64,000 bases of DNA from an uncultured Bacilli bacterium (lineage in GTDB: Bacteria > Bacillota_I > Bacilli_A > RF39 > UBA660): NCBI GenBank assembly GCA_934096265.1, contig CAKOLI010000006.1, positions 1 through 64,000 of the forward strand, read 5' to 3'. Positions within the stretch are counted from its first letter, which is position 1. Every line of letters starts with the position of its first letter. The notes under the pieces are model-generated. The model was given only the letters and a program-made list of their open reading frames with translations. It made no database searches and had not been told where the DNA came from. Shown here piece by piece: positions 43,264-54,879 of the stretch. The translations under genes were made by a program, and so were the position numbers.

Positions 43264-45717
43264 CTATTCACTAATATTCTCATTTTGCGATTCGTCATTC
43301 AAAATCTTATCCACAGTTGCTACAGAAGAAACAGATTGTTTATCTCTTAAATTAATTAGTTTAACACCTTGGGTGACACGACTTAATTTTGAAATCTGAG
43401 CTATATCAAGTCTAATAACTATACCTTCATTTGTAACTATAATCAAGTCTTTATCATCAGACACCAATTTAAATGCAATTAACGATCCATTCTTTTCAGT
43501 TAAATTAATTGTTTTAACACCCTTGCCACCACGGTTAGTAATTCTATACTCATTTATATCAGTTTTTTTACCATAGCCTTTTTCAGTTACTACAAGTACA
43601 TTTTGATTATCTGAAGCAATTTCCATACCAATTAAATCTCCACCAGATAAATTAATACCTTTAACGCCAGATGCACTTCTACCCATTACTCTAATTGCCT
43701 TTTCGTTAAATCTTACCATACGACCATTAGAAGCAGCCATTAATATATCATTATCCCCTGTAGTTTTCTTAGCGGATACTAACTCATCATTATCACGTAA
43801 AGTTATAAACTTCTTACCATTATTCCTAATATTATCAAATTCAGAAATAGCAGTACGTTTAATAATTCCACATTTAGTAGCAAATACTAAATTTTTGTAA
43901 ATATCATTATTTTCAATTTTCAACAACTCTTTAACTTTCTCATCCTTTTCTAAATTTAATAAATTAACAATAGGAATACCTTTAGATTGACGACCAAATT
44001 CTGGAATCTCATATCCCTTTAATCTATATACCTTCCCTTTATTAGTAAAGAACAATATATAATCATGCGAATTAGAATTAATAATGTTTTCCACAAAGTC
44101 TTCTTCGTTAGTAGACATACCTTTAATTCCCACTCCCCCACGATTTTGTGTTTTATAAGTATCCACAGGTAGTCTCTTAATATAGCCTTTATTAGTTAAA
44201 GTAATAGCTACATTTTCTTCAGGAATTAAAGACTCATCATCAATATAATCAATAGCGGTCATATCGATTCTTGTTCTTCTTTCATCAGCGAACTTTTGTT
44301 TGATTTCTAATAACTCATCCTTAATTATTTTCAAAATTCTTTCATTACTTGCTAAAATAGCTCTCAACTCTTCTATTAATTTAAGTAATTCACCTAATTC
44401 TTTTTCTATTTTATCTCTTTCTAATCCTGTTAGCCTACGCAACTTCATTTCTAAAATAGCTTCCGATTGAATATTATCAAGACCGAATTTAGAAGATAAT
44501 TGATTTTTAGCCTCCTCATCACTCTTAGAAGATTTAATTATTTTTATAACTTCATCTATATTATCAAGAGCAATCTTTAAACCTTCTAATATATGAACTC
44601 TTTTCTCTGCCTTATCTAAGTCAAATTTTGTTCTTCTAATAATAACTTCCCTTTGATAATCAATATACTTAGAAATTATATCCTTTAAACCTAACGTTTT
44701 AGGAACAATTCCGTCCAACATTAGAAAAATTATTCCATAATTGACTTGAAATTGTGTATGCTTGTACAATTTATTTAACACTACTTGAGGATTAGCATCC
44801 TTTTTTAAAGTAATTGTAATTTTAATACCATCTTTTAAATCAGTATGATAATCAGAAATACCTTCAATTACCTTACTATGAACCAAATCTGCTACCTTAT
44901 TTTTCAATTCAGCAGTATTTACACCATAAGGGACTTCATCAATTACAATATAGTGCTTACCATTCTTTTCCTCAATATTAGCCTTACTTCTAATAACAAT
45001 AGTACCACGACCAGTTTCATAAGCTTGCCTAATGCCTTTATTACCTAATATAATTCCACCAGTAGGAAAATCAGGACCTTTAATATAATTCATTAATCCG
45101 GCTGTATCAATATCTTGATTATCAATATATGCAACACATCCATCAATTACTTCACCTAAATTATGAGGAGGAATATTTGTTGCCATACCAACAGCAATAC
45201 CCATCGTACCATTAACTAATATATTAGGAAACCTTGAAGGCAAAACCAATGGTTCTTTTTCTAAACCATCAAAGTTATCCACAAAATCTACTGTATTTTT
45301 ATTAATATCTTTAAGTAATTCTAACGAAATTTTAGACAACCTTGATTCAGTATAACGCATTGCAGCTGCCCCATACCCTTCAATATTACCAAAATTACCA
45401 TGACCATCTATTAAAGTATAACGATAGCTAAAATCTTGTGCCATTCTAACCATTGCTTCATATATAGACGAATCACCATGAGGATGATACTTACCAATAA
45501 CATCCCCAACTATTCTAGCACTTTTTTTATGCATTTTATCTGGAGTATAACCAGATTCATACATCGAATATAATATTCTTCTATGCACAGGCTTTAACCC
45601 ATCTCTTAAATCAGGCAAAGCACGTGCTTTTATAACACTAAGAGAATACTCCATAAAAGATGTACTAATTTCATTAACAATATTATTCTCTTCTAGTCTA
45701 TCTCTACTATGATCCAT
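43264..45717 (-). CDS. gyrA: DNA gyrase subunit A
   Basis: An 817-residue type II topoisomerase subunit that cuts and rejoins DNA for negative supercoiling. The catalytic tyrosine is Y122 ([12 protein letters not shown]); the quinolone region reads [19 protein letters not shown] with serine at the first resistance position. The C-terminal domain holds the GyrA box [10 protein letters not shown] and six blade repeats (IVTNEG, NGRMVRF and others). ATG 45717 (MDHSRDRL) is set by GAGGTGAGAATA; the frame extends 7 codons into the end of gyrB but is not conserved there. It ends 20 bases before the last parS site. Confidence 0.97.
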   Translation of the reverse strand: MDHSRDRLEENNIVNEISTSFMEYSLSVIKARALPDLRDGLKPVHRRILYSMYESGYTPDKMHKKSARIVGDVIGKYHPHGDSSIYEAMVRMAQDFSYRYTLIDGHGNFGNIEGYGAAAMRYTESRLSKISLELLKDINKNTVDFVDNFDGLEKEPLVLPSRFPNILVNGTMGIAVGMATNIPPHNLGEVIDGCVAYIDNQDIDTAGLMNYIKGPDFPTGGIILGNKGIRQAYETGRGTIVIRSKANIEEKNGKHYIVIDEVPYGVNTAELKNKVADLVHSKVIEGISDYHTDLKDGIKITITLKKDANPQVVLNKLYKHTQFQVNYGIIFLMLDGIVPKTLGLKDIISKYIDYQREVIIRRTKFDLDKAEKRVHILEGLKIALDNIDEVIKIIKSSKSDEEAKNQLSSKFGLDNIQSEAILEMKLRRLTGLERDKIEKELGELLKLIEELRAILASNERILKIIKDELLEIKQKFADERRTRIDMTAIDYIDDESLIPEENVAITLTNKGYIKRLPVDTYKTQNRGGVGIKGMSTNEEDFVENIINSNSHDYILFFTNKGKVYRLKGYEIPEFGRQSKGIPIVNLLNLEKDEKVKELLKIENNDIYKNLVFATKCGIIKRTAISEFDNIRNNGKKFITLRDNDELVSAKKTTGDNDILMAASNGRMVRFNEKAIRVMGRSASGVKGINLSGGDLIGMEIASDNQNVLVVTEKGYGKKTDINEYRITNRGGKGVKTINLTEKNGSLIAFKLVSDDKDLIIVTNEGIVIRLDIAQISKLSRVTQGVKLINLRDKQSVSSVATVDKILNDESQNENISE

Positions 45718-45730
45718 TATTCTCACCTCA

Positions 45731-48752
<3,022 letters not shown>

Positions 48753-48846
48753 AAATAAATTTACTCATTCTATCACCCATTGTGGAAAACTAATTTTTTT
48801 CATCTACACATAACTAAATTATACCATAAAATGCGTTTAATTTAAA

Positions 48847-48886
48847 GTAAAAAAGGCACTTTTTTATATTTTAAATGCCTTTTTAA
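48847..48886 (-). terminator. Terminator of the ComK-family gene
   Basis: AAAAGGCA (48851-48858) pairs with TGCCTTTT (48876-48883) around a 17-base AT loop; T runs follow on both strands. Confidence 0.75.
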
Positions 48887-48928
48887 TCATAATATACTTA
48901 ATTACATATATCATATAAAAATTAATAT

Positions 48929-49414
48929 TTAAACACCTTTAGTATACAAATTTAACTCTATTATTTTCTTTTTACAAATTAATAAATAATTTCTTAATAA
49001 CATGCACTTATTAATTTGATTTTTCATCGAATAAAAAGATTTATTTATTAAATATTTTTTACTATTAATAAAATAAATAGCTGTATGATTATTTGGAGCT
49101 CTTCTAATATATTTAACTTGACTAAAATTAATCCACACACATTCCTTATTTCTATAAGAGTGCGTAGGAAAAATTATAACATCATTTGTAATATCAATTA
49201 CAATAGGTAATTTATCATCAGTACACAATACCTTTTTTATCAAATCCTTAGTAAAAAAATTAGAATTATATGTTTTAATTGATGCATTAATAACTTTACT
49301 CACACAACTACGAATATATATTTTATCATTATTATGAAATATCACAGTATGTTTAAAATTAATATCTCTATGAAACATTATAGTATCATTATTAATTATA
49401 TAAAAATCCTGCAT
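48929..49414 (-). CDS. comK: ComK-family competence transcription factor
   Basis: A 161-residue protein resembling ComK, the master regulator of DNA uptake in Bacillus. Matching segments are DKLPIVIDITNDVIIFPTHS (Bacillus: PPIMVDPSNQIFLFPT), ECVWINFSQVKYI (CGWISHVHVK) and the end pattern INKSFYSMKNQINKCMLLRNYL (ISYNSFENQVYRTAWLR). The family call is by alignment in memory and moderate in strength. ATG 49414 is chosen: a G-rich run (GGGGGG) precedes it, while the frame's upstream 13 residues are untypical. It sits alone between dnaN and recF, where yaaA (S4 domain) usually is, and has its own terminator. No com operon is in the window. Confidence 0.75.
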   Translation of the reverse strand: MQDFYIINNDTIMFHRDINFKHTVIFHNNDKIYIRSCVSKVINASIKTYNSNFFTKDLIKKVLCTDDKLPIVIDITNDVIIFPTHSYRNKECVWINFSQVKYIRRAPNNHTAIYFINSKKYLINKSFYSMKNQINKCMLLRNYLLICKKKIIELNLYTKGV

Positions 49415-49500
49415 AAACCCCCCTTTCCATATATAAAAAAAATATATATGCACTTTATTTAAGCATATATATTTGTCGAAATTTGTAGAAAAATGTCGAA

Positions 49501-50616
49501 TTAATAAGTTTTTATAGGTAATATTAATTGCACTAAAGATTCATCTTCCTTAGAAGTTAAAACAATAGGACTATTATTATCTATCATATTAATAATAACC
49601 GTATCAGCATTAAAACTTTTTAACCCTTCCATCATATATTTAGAACTAAAAGATATATCTATATTCTTATCATTAATAACATCCATTTTTTCCTCAACTC
49701 TACCTATCTCAGGAGAATTAGATAATATCATTAATTCATTACCATTTAACGATAGCCTAATAGTATTCTTATCTTTATCATTAGTAAGTAATGCCGCACG
49801 ATCTATCATACCATATAGCATATCTAAATTACATTCAACACTAATATTATAACTAGAAGGAATAACATTTGAATTAGCGGGATAAGTACCAGATAATAAC
49901 CTTGATTGAAACAATATATTTTTATATTTAAACAATACCTTATTATTAAATAAATGCATTTCTATATTCTCATTATCATCATTAATAATCTTAGTAAGTT
50001 CTATAACATTCCTACATGGAATAATAACATTAATGATATTACTAGTATTAACATCTATATTAATACTTTTTTTTGCAAGACGATAAGAATCAGTAGCAAT
50101 TACATCTAACTTTTGATTATCAATCTTAAAATTTATACCTGTAAGTATTGGTCTAGTTTCACTAGTACTAGTCGCAAAAGATGTTTGATTAACCACATTC
50201 TTAAATAACAAAGTATTTATAGTAATAGGATCCTTAGTTAATTCAAGATATAAATTAGGAAACTCATTAGGATTAATTCCATTTAAATTAAATTCTGAAT
50301 TTTCAGTAGTTATCAACATTTTATAACCATCAGTAACCTCAATAGCAACTTCTGTATTAGGAAGTTTTCTAATTAACTCAACAATATATTTTCCACCTAT
50401 AACAATACTACCTTCATTTTCTATTTTTGTAATGTCTTTACTATCAATAAACGATTTAATTGATATATCAGTATCACTAGCACTTAAGTACAACCCTTCT
50501 TCTTTCAATTCAAATTTAATTCCAGATAAAATAGGTATTAAATTTTTAGATGATATAGCTTTAGATACATTTAATAAGTTATCTATAAGAATATCTTTTT
50601 TAATCACAAATTTCAT
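49501..50616 (-). CDS. dnaN: DNA polymerase III beta sliding clamp
   Basis: A 371-residue clamp of three similar domains; the dimeric ring holds the polymerase on DNA. MKFVIKKDILIDNLLNVSKAISSK at the start, SATDTDISIK-like (SASDTDISIK), the central RPILTGINF and TDSYRLAKK, and the end LILPIKTY are family features. Directly after dnaA, separated by a short region with DnaA boxes. Length is normal. Confidence 0.97.
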   Translation of the reverse strand: MKFVIKKDILIDNLLNVSKAISSKNLIPILSGIKFELKEEGLYLSASDTDISIKSFIDSKDITKIENEGSIVIGGKYIVELIRKLPNTEVAIEVTDGYKMLITTENSEFNLNGINPNEFPNLYLELTKDPITINTLLFKNVVNQTSFATSTSETRPILTGINFKIDNQKLDVIATDSYRLAKKSINIDVNTSNIINVIIPCRNVIELTKIINDDNENIEMHLFNNKVLFKYKNILFQSRLLSGTYPANSNVIPSSYNISVECNLDMLYGMIDRAALLTNDKDKNTIRLSLNGNELMILSNSPEIGRVEEKMDVINDKNIDISFSSKYMMEGLKSFNADTVIINMIDNNSPIVLTSKEDESLVQLILPIKTY

Positions 50617-50660
50617 TATATTCCTTCTTTCTATTATTATATTTATATTGATTATTATAC

Positions 50661-50775
50661 TGTGGAAAATGTGGAAAACTCTCTTAACTCTTTGATTTAT
50701 AAGGCTTTACTTGCTCAGTCTATGTGGAAAACTTGTAGATAATTTTAGCACTTATAAACCTAATTATGTGGATAA
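50661..50775. promoter_or_regulatory. DnaA-box cluster between dnaA and dnaN (part of oriC)
   Basis: TGTGGAAAA occurs at 50661-50669, 50670-50678 and 50723-50731, one mismatch from the DnaA box, and a perfect box TGTGGATAA at 50767-50775 overlaps the dnaA stop. The intervening DNA is AT-rich. In Bacillus this side holds the unwinding element. Confidence 0.7.
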
Positions 50776-52134
50776 CATTTTTTTAAGCTCTTTTATTATA
50801 TCTTTTACTTGGTCATTTTCTTTCAAATCTTCTGCAATTTTATCACAAGAATGCATAATAGTTGAATGATCCCTTCCACCAAAATAACTACCTATTCTAG
50901 GAAAAGATTCGTTAGTAATAACCCTACATAGATAAATAGCAATTTGTCTAGGAAATGCAATAGTTTTAGTTCTCTTTTTACCTTTTAAATCATCAATTTT
51001 AATTTGAAAATAATCACTAACTACTTGTTGAATACGATGTATATCATTTTTAAATGCACATTTAGTAATTAATTGATCTTTTAAGGCATCTATTGCAGTA
51101 TCTAAATCTACTTTCCCATTATTCATCATTAAAGAATAAGCAAAAACTCTGGTTATAGCACCTTCCAGTTGTCTAACATCTGAATCAAAACTATTAGCAA
51201 TATATTCTATTACTTCATCAGGAACATCCTTAGCAGATTCATTATACATTATTTTATTTTTAATAATACTTTTTCTAAGTTCTAAATCAGGTGGAAATAT
51301 ATTTGCAGTAAGCCCCCAAGAAAATCTAGTCCGAAGTCTATCTTCTAATAACTTCAAATCATTAACAGATCTATCCGATGCTATAATTATTTGCTTATTA
51401 GAGTTATATAATTCATTAAATGTGTGAAAAAACTCTTGTTGAGTCGCCGTAGCATTCTCTAAAAATTGAATATCATCAATTAACAATACATCAACATTTC
51501 GGTACTTGTTTTTAAAAGTATTAATTAAATCAAAATTATCTTTATCCTTATCTTTATTTCTAATAACACTAATAAAATCGTTAACAAAATCATCACTAGT
51601 AACATATAAAACCTTCATATCTTTATTCTTTAATATATAATTTCCAATAGCGTGCATTAAATGCGTTTTACCAAGTCCACTTTTCCCATATAAAAACAGT
51701 GGATTATATGCTTTTCCAGGTTTTTCCGCAACTGACAAAGCTGCAGTATATGCAAATTTATTGCTTTCCCCTTTAATAAAAGTCTCAAAAGTATAATTAT
51801 TATTTAAATTAGCATCAGAATAATTATAAATTAAACTATCACTACTACTTTTATCCACATTAGAAGAATTATCCTGTACCTCTTCTTCTAATAAAAAGTT
51901 AAAAGTATAGTTATAGCCAGTTATTGAAGAAAATATCTCCTCAATAATTGGTAAATAATTTTCAGTTAAATGTTTCTTATGAAGATTTAATGGAACAATA
52001 ACAACAGCTACTTCACCATCTATTTTATATAACTTAGTATCTCTAAACCAAGCTTCAAATGAAATTGAAGAAATTTGTTCTTTAACTTTATCTAAAAAAT
52101 TGTTCCAAACAACATTAGTGTCAACAGAATTCAT
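50764..52134 (-). CDS. dnaA: Chromosomal replication initiator DnaA
   Basis: A 456-residue AAA+ initiator. Domain I is about 1-80, a low-complexity linker 85-112, the AAA+ domain carries GKSGLGKT (150-157) and DVLLIDDIQFL, and domain IV ends with the DnaA signature GGRDHSTIMHSCDKI (about 423-437) that reads DnaA boxes. ATG 52134 (MNSVDTNVV) is chosen because GGAG lies 9 bases upstream and the preceding 28 residues of the open frame are not conserved. It is flanked on both sides by DnaA boxes. Confidence 0.97.
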   Translation of the reverse strand: MNSVDTNVVWNNFLDKVKEQISSISFEAWFRDTKLYKIDGEVAVVIVPLNLHKKHLTENYLPIIEEIFSSITGYNYTFNFLLEEEVQDNSSNVDKSSSDSLIYNYSDANLNNNYTFETFIKGESNKFAYTAALSVAEKPGKAYNPLFLYGKSGLGKTHLMHAIGNYILKNKDMKVLYVTSDDFVNDFISVIRNKDKDKDNFDLINTFKNKYRNVDVLLIDDIQFLENATATQQEFFHTFNELYNSNKQIIIASDRSVNDLKLLEDRLRTRFSWGLTANIFPPDLELRKSIIKNKIMYNESAKDVPDEVIEYIANSFDSDVRQLEGAITRVFAYSLMMNNGKVDLDTAIDALKDQLITKCAFKNDIHRIQQVVSDYFQIKIDDLKGKKRTKTIAFPRQIAIYLCRVITNESFPRIGSYFGGRDHSTIMHSCDKIAEDLKENDQVKDIIKELKKMLST

Positions 52135-52490
52135 TGTATCATACTCCTTCATTTCATTATAAATACATTTTAACTTATTTTTTGACAAAAAGAAACCCTT
52201 TTTTACACTTTTCATCATAAATTCACAAGATATTCACAGGATATCAACAAGCTAAAGTTAATTAAATCAACTAATTCGTCATTTTTCCCCAGAAAACAAC
52301 ATTTTTCATATAAACATTGTGTACAACTTTATTAACATCTATGTGGATAACTGTGTATAGCTTTCAAAACTTGTATAATTTAAGCAAAATATTAGAAATT
52401 TATCAACAAAACACCTGTGGAAAACTATAAAAATACCAAACAAATTAACAATTAAGGTGTGCATAACTAATAATTACAAAAAATATAATT
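52135..52490. other. oriC: Replication origin oriC, upstream DnaA-box region
   Basis: Between dnaA and the noc terminator lie perfect DnaA boxes TGTGGATAA (52342-52350) and TGTGCATAA (52458-52466), and near matches TGTGTACAA (52318-52326), TGTGTATAG (52352-52360) and TGTGGAAAA (52416-52424), all in the same direction. Two TATTCACAG-type sequences occur at 52226-52240. With the dnaA-dnaN boxes this is a bipartite origin typical of Bacillota. Confidence 0.85.
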
Positions 52491-52524
52491 AAAAAAAAAG
52501 ACATAATCCTTTTTATAAAGATTA
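52491..52524 (-). terminator. Terminator of noc
   Basis: TAATCTTT and AAGGATTA pair (52504-52511 with 52517-52524, one G-U), followed on the minus strand by TGTCTTTTTTTTT. Confidence 0.65.
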
Positions 52525-52551
52525 GTTCTCTTTTAAATACATATATTTATC

Positions 52552-53973
52552 TTAATTTTTATTTATATTAATTATAATTTGATATTTATCAGCTAAATCA
52601 AGTTCAGTTACATTTACTTTATTATTACCATTACTAGCATTCTTAACAGTATTACGAATTTCATTAACAATATTATTAAAGTCACTATTATTACTACTTT
52701 CAGTTACTTTCACACTTAAACTTGATAAACCATCACTATTAGTATCAATTTTTTCAATATTAACAGGTTTAATTTCATCATTAAACATATTACCATTATC
52801 GACATTTTTTGCACTTATTTGAGAAGTTAAATCATTAGTTGTAACAAATTCATCATTCAAAGAAGGGAAAAACTTATTACCGTTCAAAGAAAATAAATTA
52901 TTATTTGTATTATTATCATTACTAACATCTTTTGGTAAATCAGATTTTAATAAATCATCAAAATTAGGTAAATCTTTAGGTCTATTAATATCTTCTGCTA
53001 CCTCTTTAATTTTATTAATATCAATAGCTTGAGTCTTATCTTCAATAACTGCTTCAGTATCATTAAATACATTAGATTTAGCATCAACAATATCCAATCC
53101 ATTCAAGGCTTTTTGCATATTATCATTGATATCCATATCCATAACATTACTATTACCAGTAGGATTATTATTTAAATTATTTAAGTTTATAACATCATTA
53201 TTAACATTATTATCTCCAAAATTAGGTATTGATATATCATTATTAGGAGTAACTACATTATTATTTTGAATATTATTACTAATATTAGTATTAAGTTCCT
53301 TTGACATATTAACATTAGATAAAGCATTATTAGAATTTAAAGAAATGTCTCCATTATTATTAGCTTTAGCATTTAAAATATCTTTTATCAAATCATCAGT
53401 TTGTTTGACAGTTAATCTATCATTTATAATATTATTTAATATTTTAGATTGCTCATTAAAATCTTTTAATTGTAACAGACTTCTAGCATGTCTTTCGGAT
53501 ATTTTATTAGTAAGTAATGCTTGTTGTACATCTTCCCCTAAATTTAATAGTCTTAATTTATTTGCAACATTAGATTGACTTTTTCCCATTCTAATAGCAA
53601 GTTGATCTTGTGTAAGTTGCCCTAAGTCAAGTAATCTCTTATAAGATTTGGCTTCTTCTAACGCAGATAATTGTTTCCTTTGAATATTTTCCACTACTGC
53701 AACTTCTGCACTTTCTTTGTCATCTAATTCAGTAATAATCGCAGGAATCTCACTAAGCCCTGCTTTAACAGCGGCTTTAAATCTTCTTTCACCTGCTATA
53801 ATTTCATATTTATCTCCTATTTTTCTAAGAACCAATGGTTGTATAATACCATGTTGCTTAATTGAAGCAGTTAATTCATTAAGCTCGTCTTCATTAAATG
53901 TTAAACGTGGTTGAAAACGATTAGGAATAACATCATCTATTTTAATATTTAAAATTTCTTTTCCTAAATTCAT
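52552..53973 (-). CDS. noc: Nucleoid occlusion protein Noc
   Basis: A 473-residue ParB-family protein. The N-terminal CTP-binding domain has GERRFKAA (61-68) and ENIQRKQ (95-101). At the four positions that switch specificity from parS to the Noc site it carries Q133, K139, N144 and R161, the exact Noc set. From about 200 to 430 there is a long Asn/Asp-rich linker before a C-terminal dimerisation end; Bacillus Noc is only 283 residues. The N-terminal amphipathic membrane-anchoring helix of Bacillus Noc is missing if ATG 53973 is right, and TAAGGAGGATAAT in front strongly favours that start. Noc prevents division over the chromosome. A perfect Noc site lies 140 bases upstream. Confidence 0.95.
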   Translation of the reverse strand: MNLGKEILNIKIDDVIPNRFQPRLTFNEDELNELTASIKQHGIIQPLVLRKIGDKYEIIAGERRFKAAVKAGLSEIPAIITELDDKESAEVAVVENIQRKQLSALEEAKSYKRLLDLGQLTQDQLAIRMGKSQSNVANKLRLLNLGEDVQQALLTNKISERHARSLLQLKDFNEQSKILNNIINDRLTVKQTDDLIKDILNAKANNNGDISLNSNNALSNVNMSKELNTNISNNIQNNNVVTPNNDISIPNFGDNNVNNDVINLNNLNNNPTGNSNVMDMDINDNMQKALNGLDIVDAKSNVFNDTEAVIEDKTQAIDINKIKEVAEDINRPKDLPNFDDLLKSDLPKDVSNDNNTNNNLFSLNGNKFFPSLNDEFVTTNDLTSQISAKNVDNGNMFNDEIKPVNIEKIDTNSDGLSSLSVKVTESSNNSDFNNIVNEIRNTVKNASNGNNKVNVTELDLADKYQIIININKN

Positions 53974-54000
53974 ATTATCCTCCTTATTCTTTATACAATT

Positions 54001-54029
54001 ATTATAATACACTATATTTGTCGAAAAAA
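54001..54029 (-). promoter_or_regulatory. Candidate promoter of noc
   Basis: TATAAT (54001-54006 on the minus strand) lies about 28 bases before the noc ATG; the -35 17 bases upstream is only a T-rich hexamer (TTTTTT). A Noc site lies about 107 bases further upstream. Confidence 0.5.
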
Positions 54030-54059
54030 CAAGAAAAAAATAAATTTTAAACATTTTTT

Positions 54060-54079
54060 GGGAAATAATTTTATTTCCC
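54060..54079. repeat. 20-base palindrome with outward Noc half-sites (noc upstream, copy 1)
   Basis: GGGAAATAATTTTATTTCCC, identical to 39882-39901 in dnaX. It has no T run, so is not a terminator. Confidence 0.8.
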
Positions 54080-54112
54080 AAGGTAAAATAAGGGTTTATA
54101 TATATAAAAAAT

Positions 54113-54126
54113 ATTTCCCGGGAAAT
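54113..54126. promoter_or_regulatory. Noc binding site upstream of noc
   Basis: ATTTCCCGGGAAAT, a perfect 14-base Noc site between rsmG and noc, suggesting autoregulation or loading next to the gene. Confidence 0.88.
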
Positions 54127-54136
54127 ATTTTTACAC

Positions 54137-54167
54137 AAAAAAATTGGGAAATAAAATTATTTCCCAA
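54137..54167 (-). terminator. Terminator of rsmG built from the 20-base palindrome
   Basis: A stem TTGGGAAATAA / TTATTTCCCAA (54144-54167) is followed on the minus strand by TTTTTTTG, 10 bases after rsmG. The same sequence also contains outward Noc half-sites. Confidence 0.75.
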
Positions 54168-54177
54168 ACTAAATTCA

Positions 54178-54879
54178 TTATAATGGAGATTTTTTTATTT
54201 CTTTATACGCTCTTGGAAATTTATTATTTGTATTTCCTATTTTTTTAAATGAGATTAATAATCTCTCGCTATTTTCAATTGGTAGTAAAAATTCCAATCT
54301 TTTATCTTCCTTAAAATTCATTTTCTTTAAACAATTATCAAGATTGTTAAATTCGTCCCCCGCTTTTGCTTTCATCGCGATAAAGTGCCCACCAACTTTT
54401 ACAGAAGCACCAGATATTTCAAGTAACTGACTCATACCTGTCACTGCTCTTCCAGTTACTATATCAAACATTTCTCTATTATTTCTAGTAAATATTTCCG
54501 CTCTATCATTAACAACAACAACATTACATAAATTTAATTCATCCACAATAGCCTTCAAAAAATTACATCTTTTTCCTAAAGAATCTAACAAAGTAAGCTT
54601 AATATTTGGAAATATTATTTTTAAAGGAATACCAGGAAATCCCGCTCCTGTGCCAATATCACATACACTCTGCTTGTCAAAATCAATAATTTTACATATA
54701 GTTAAAGAGTCAAAAAAATGTTTTAAATATATAGCATCTTCATCAGTAATAGAAGTTAAATTAATCATTTTATTCCATTCTATTAACATATTAAAATATT
54801 TTTCAAACTGTTGTAACTGACAATCATTAATATCAATATTTAAATCTTTCAAATGAGTAATAAAATCTTCTCTATTCAT
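54178..54879 (-). CDS. rsmG: 16S rRNA (guanine-N7) methyltransferase RsmG
   Basis: A 233-residue SAM methyltransferase modifying G527 of 16S rRNA. WNKMINLTSITDEDAIYLKHF (about 35-55), DIGTGAGFPGIPL (SAM motif) and VTGRAV are family motifs. It overlaps the mnmG end by 8 bases (ATG 54879), implying translational coupling. Located between mnmG and noc as in Bacillus. Confidence 0.95.
   Translation of the reverse strand: MNREDFITHLKDLNIDINDCQLQQFEKYFNMLIEWNKMINLTSITDEDAIYLKHFFDSLTICKIIDFDKQSVCDIGTGAGFPGIPLKIIFPNIKLTLLDSLGKRCNFLKAIVDELNLCNVVVVNDRAEIFTRNNREMFDIVTGRAVTGMSQLLEISGASVKVGGHFIAMKAKAGDEFNNLDNCLKKMNFKEDKRLEFLLPIENSERLLISFKKIGNTNNKFPRAYKEIKKSPL

Noticed and set aside
53974..54138. Longer noc reading frame starting upstream of 53973
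   Set aside because: The extension includes the Noc site, a palindrome and the probable promoter, has no ribosome binding site at its ATGs, and the internal ATG has a near-perfect one. Kept only as an alternative in the findings.
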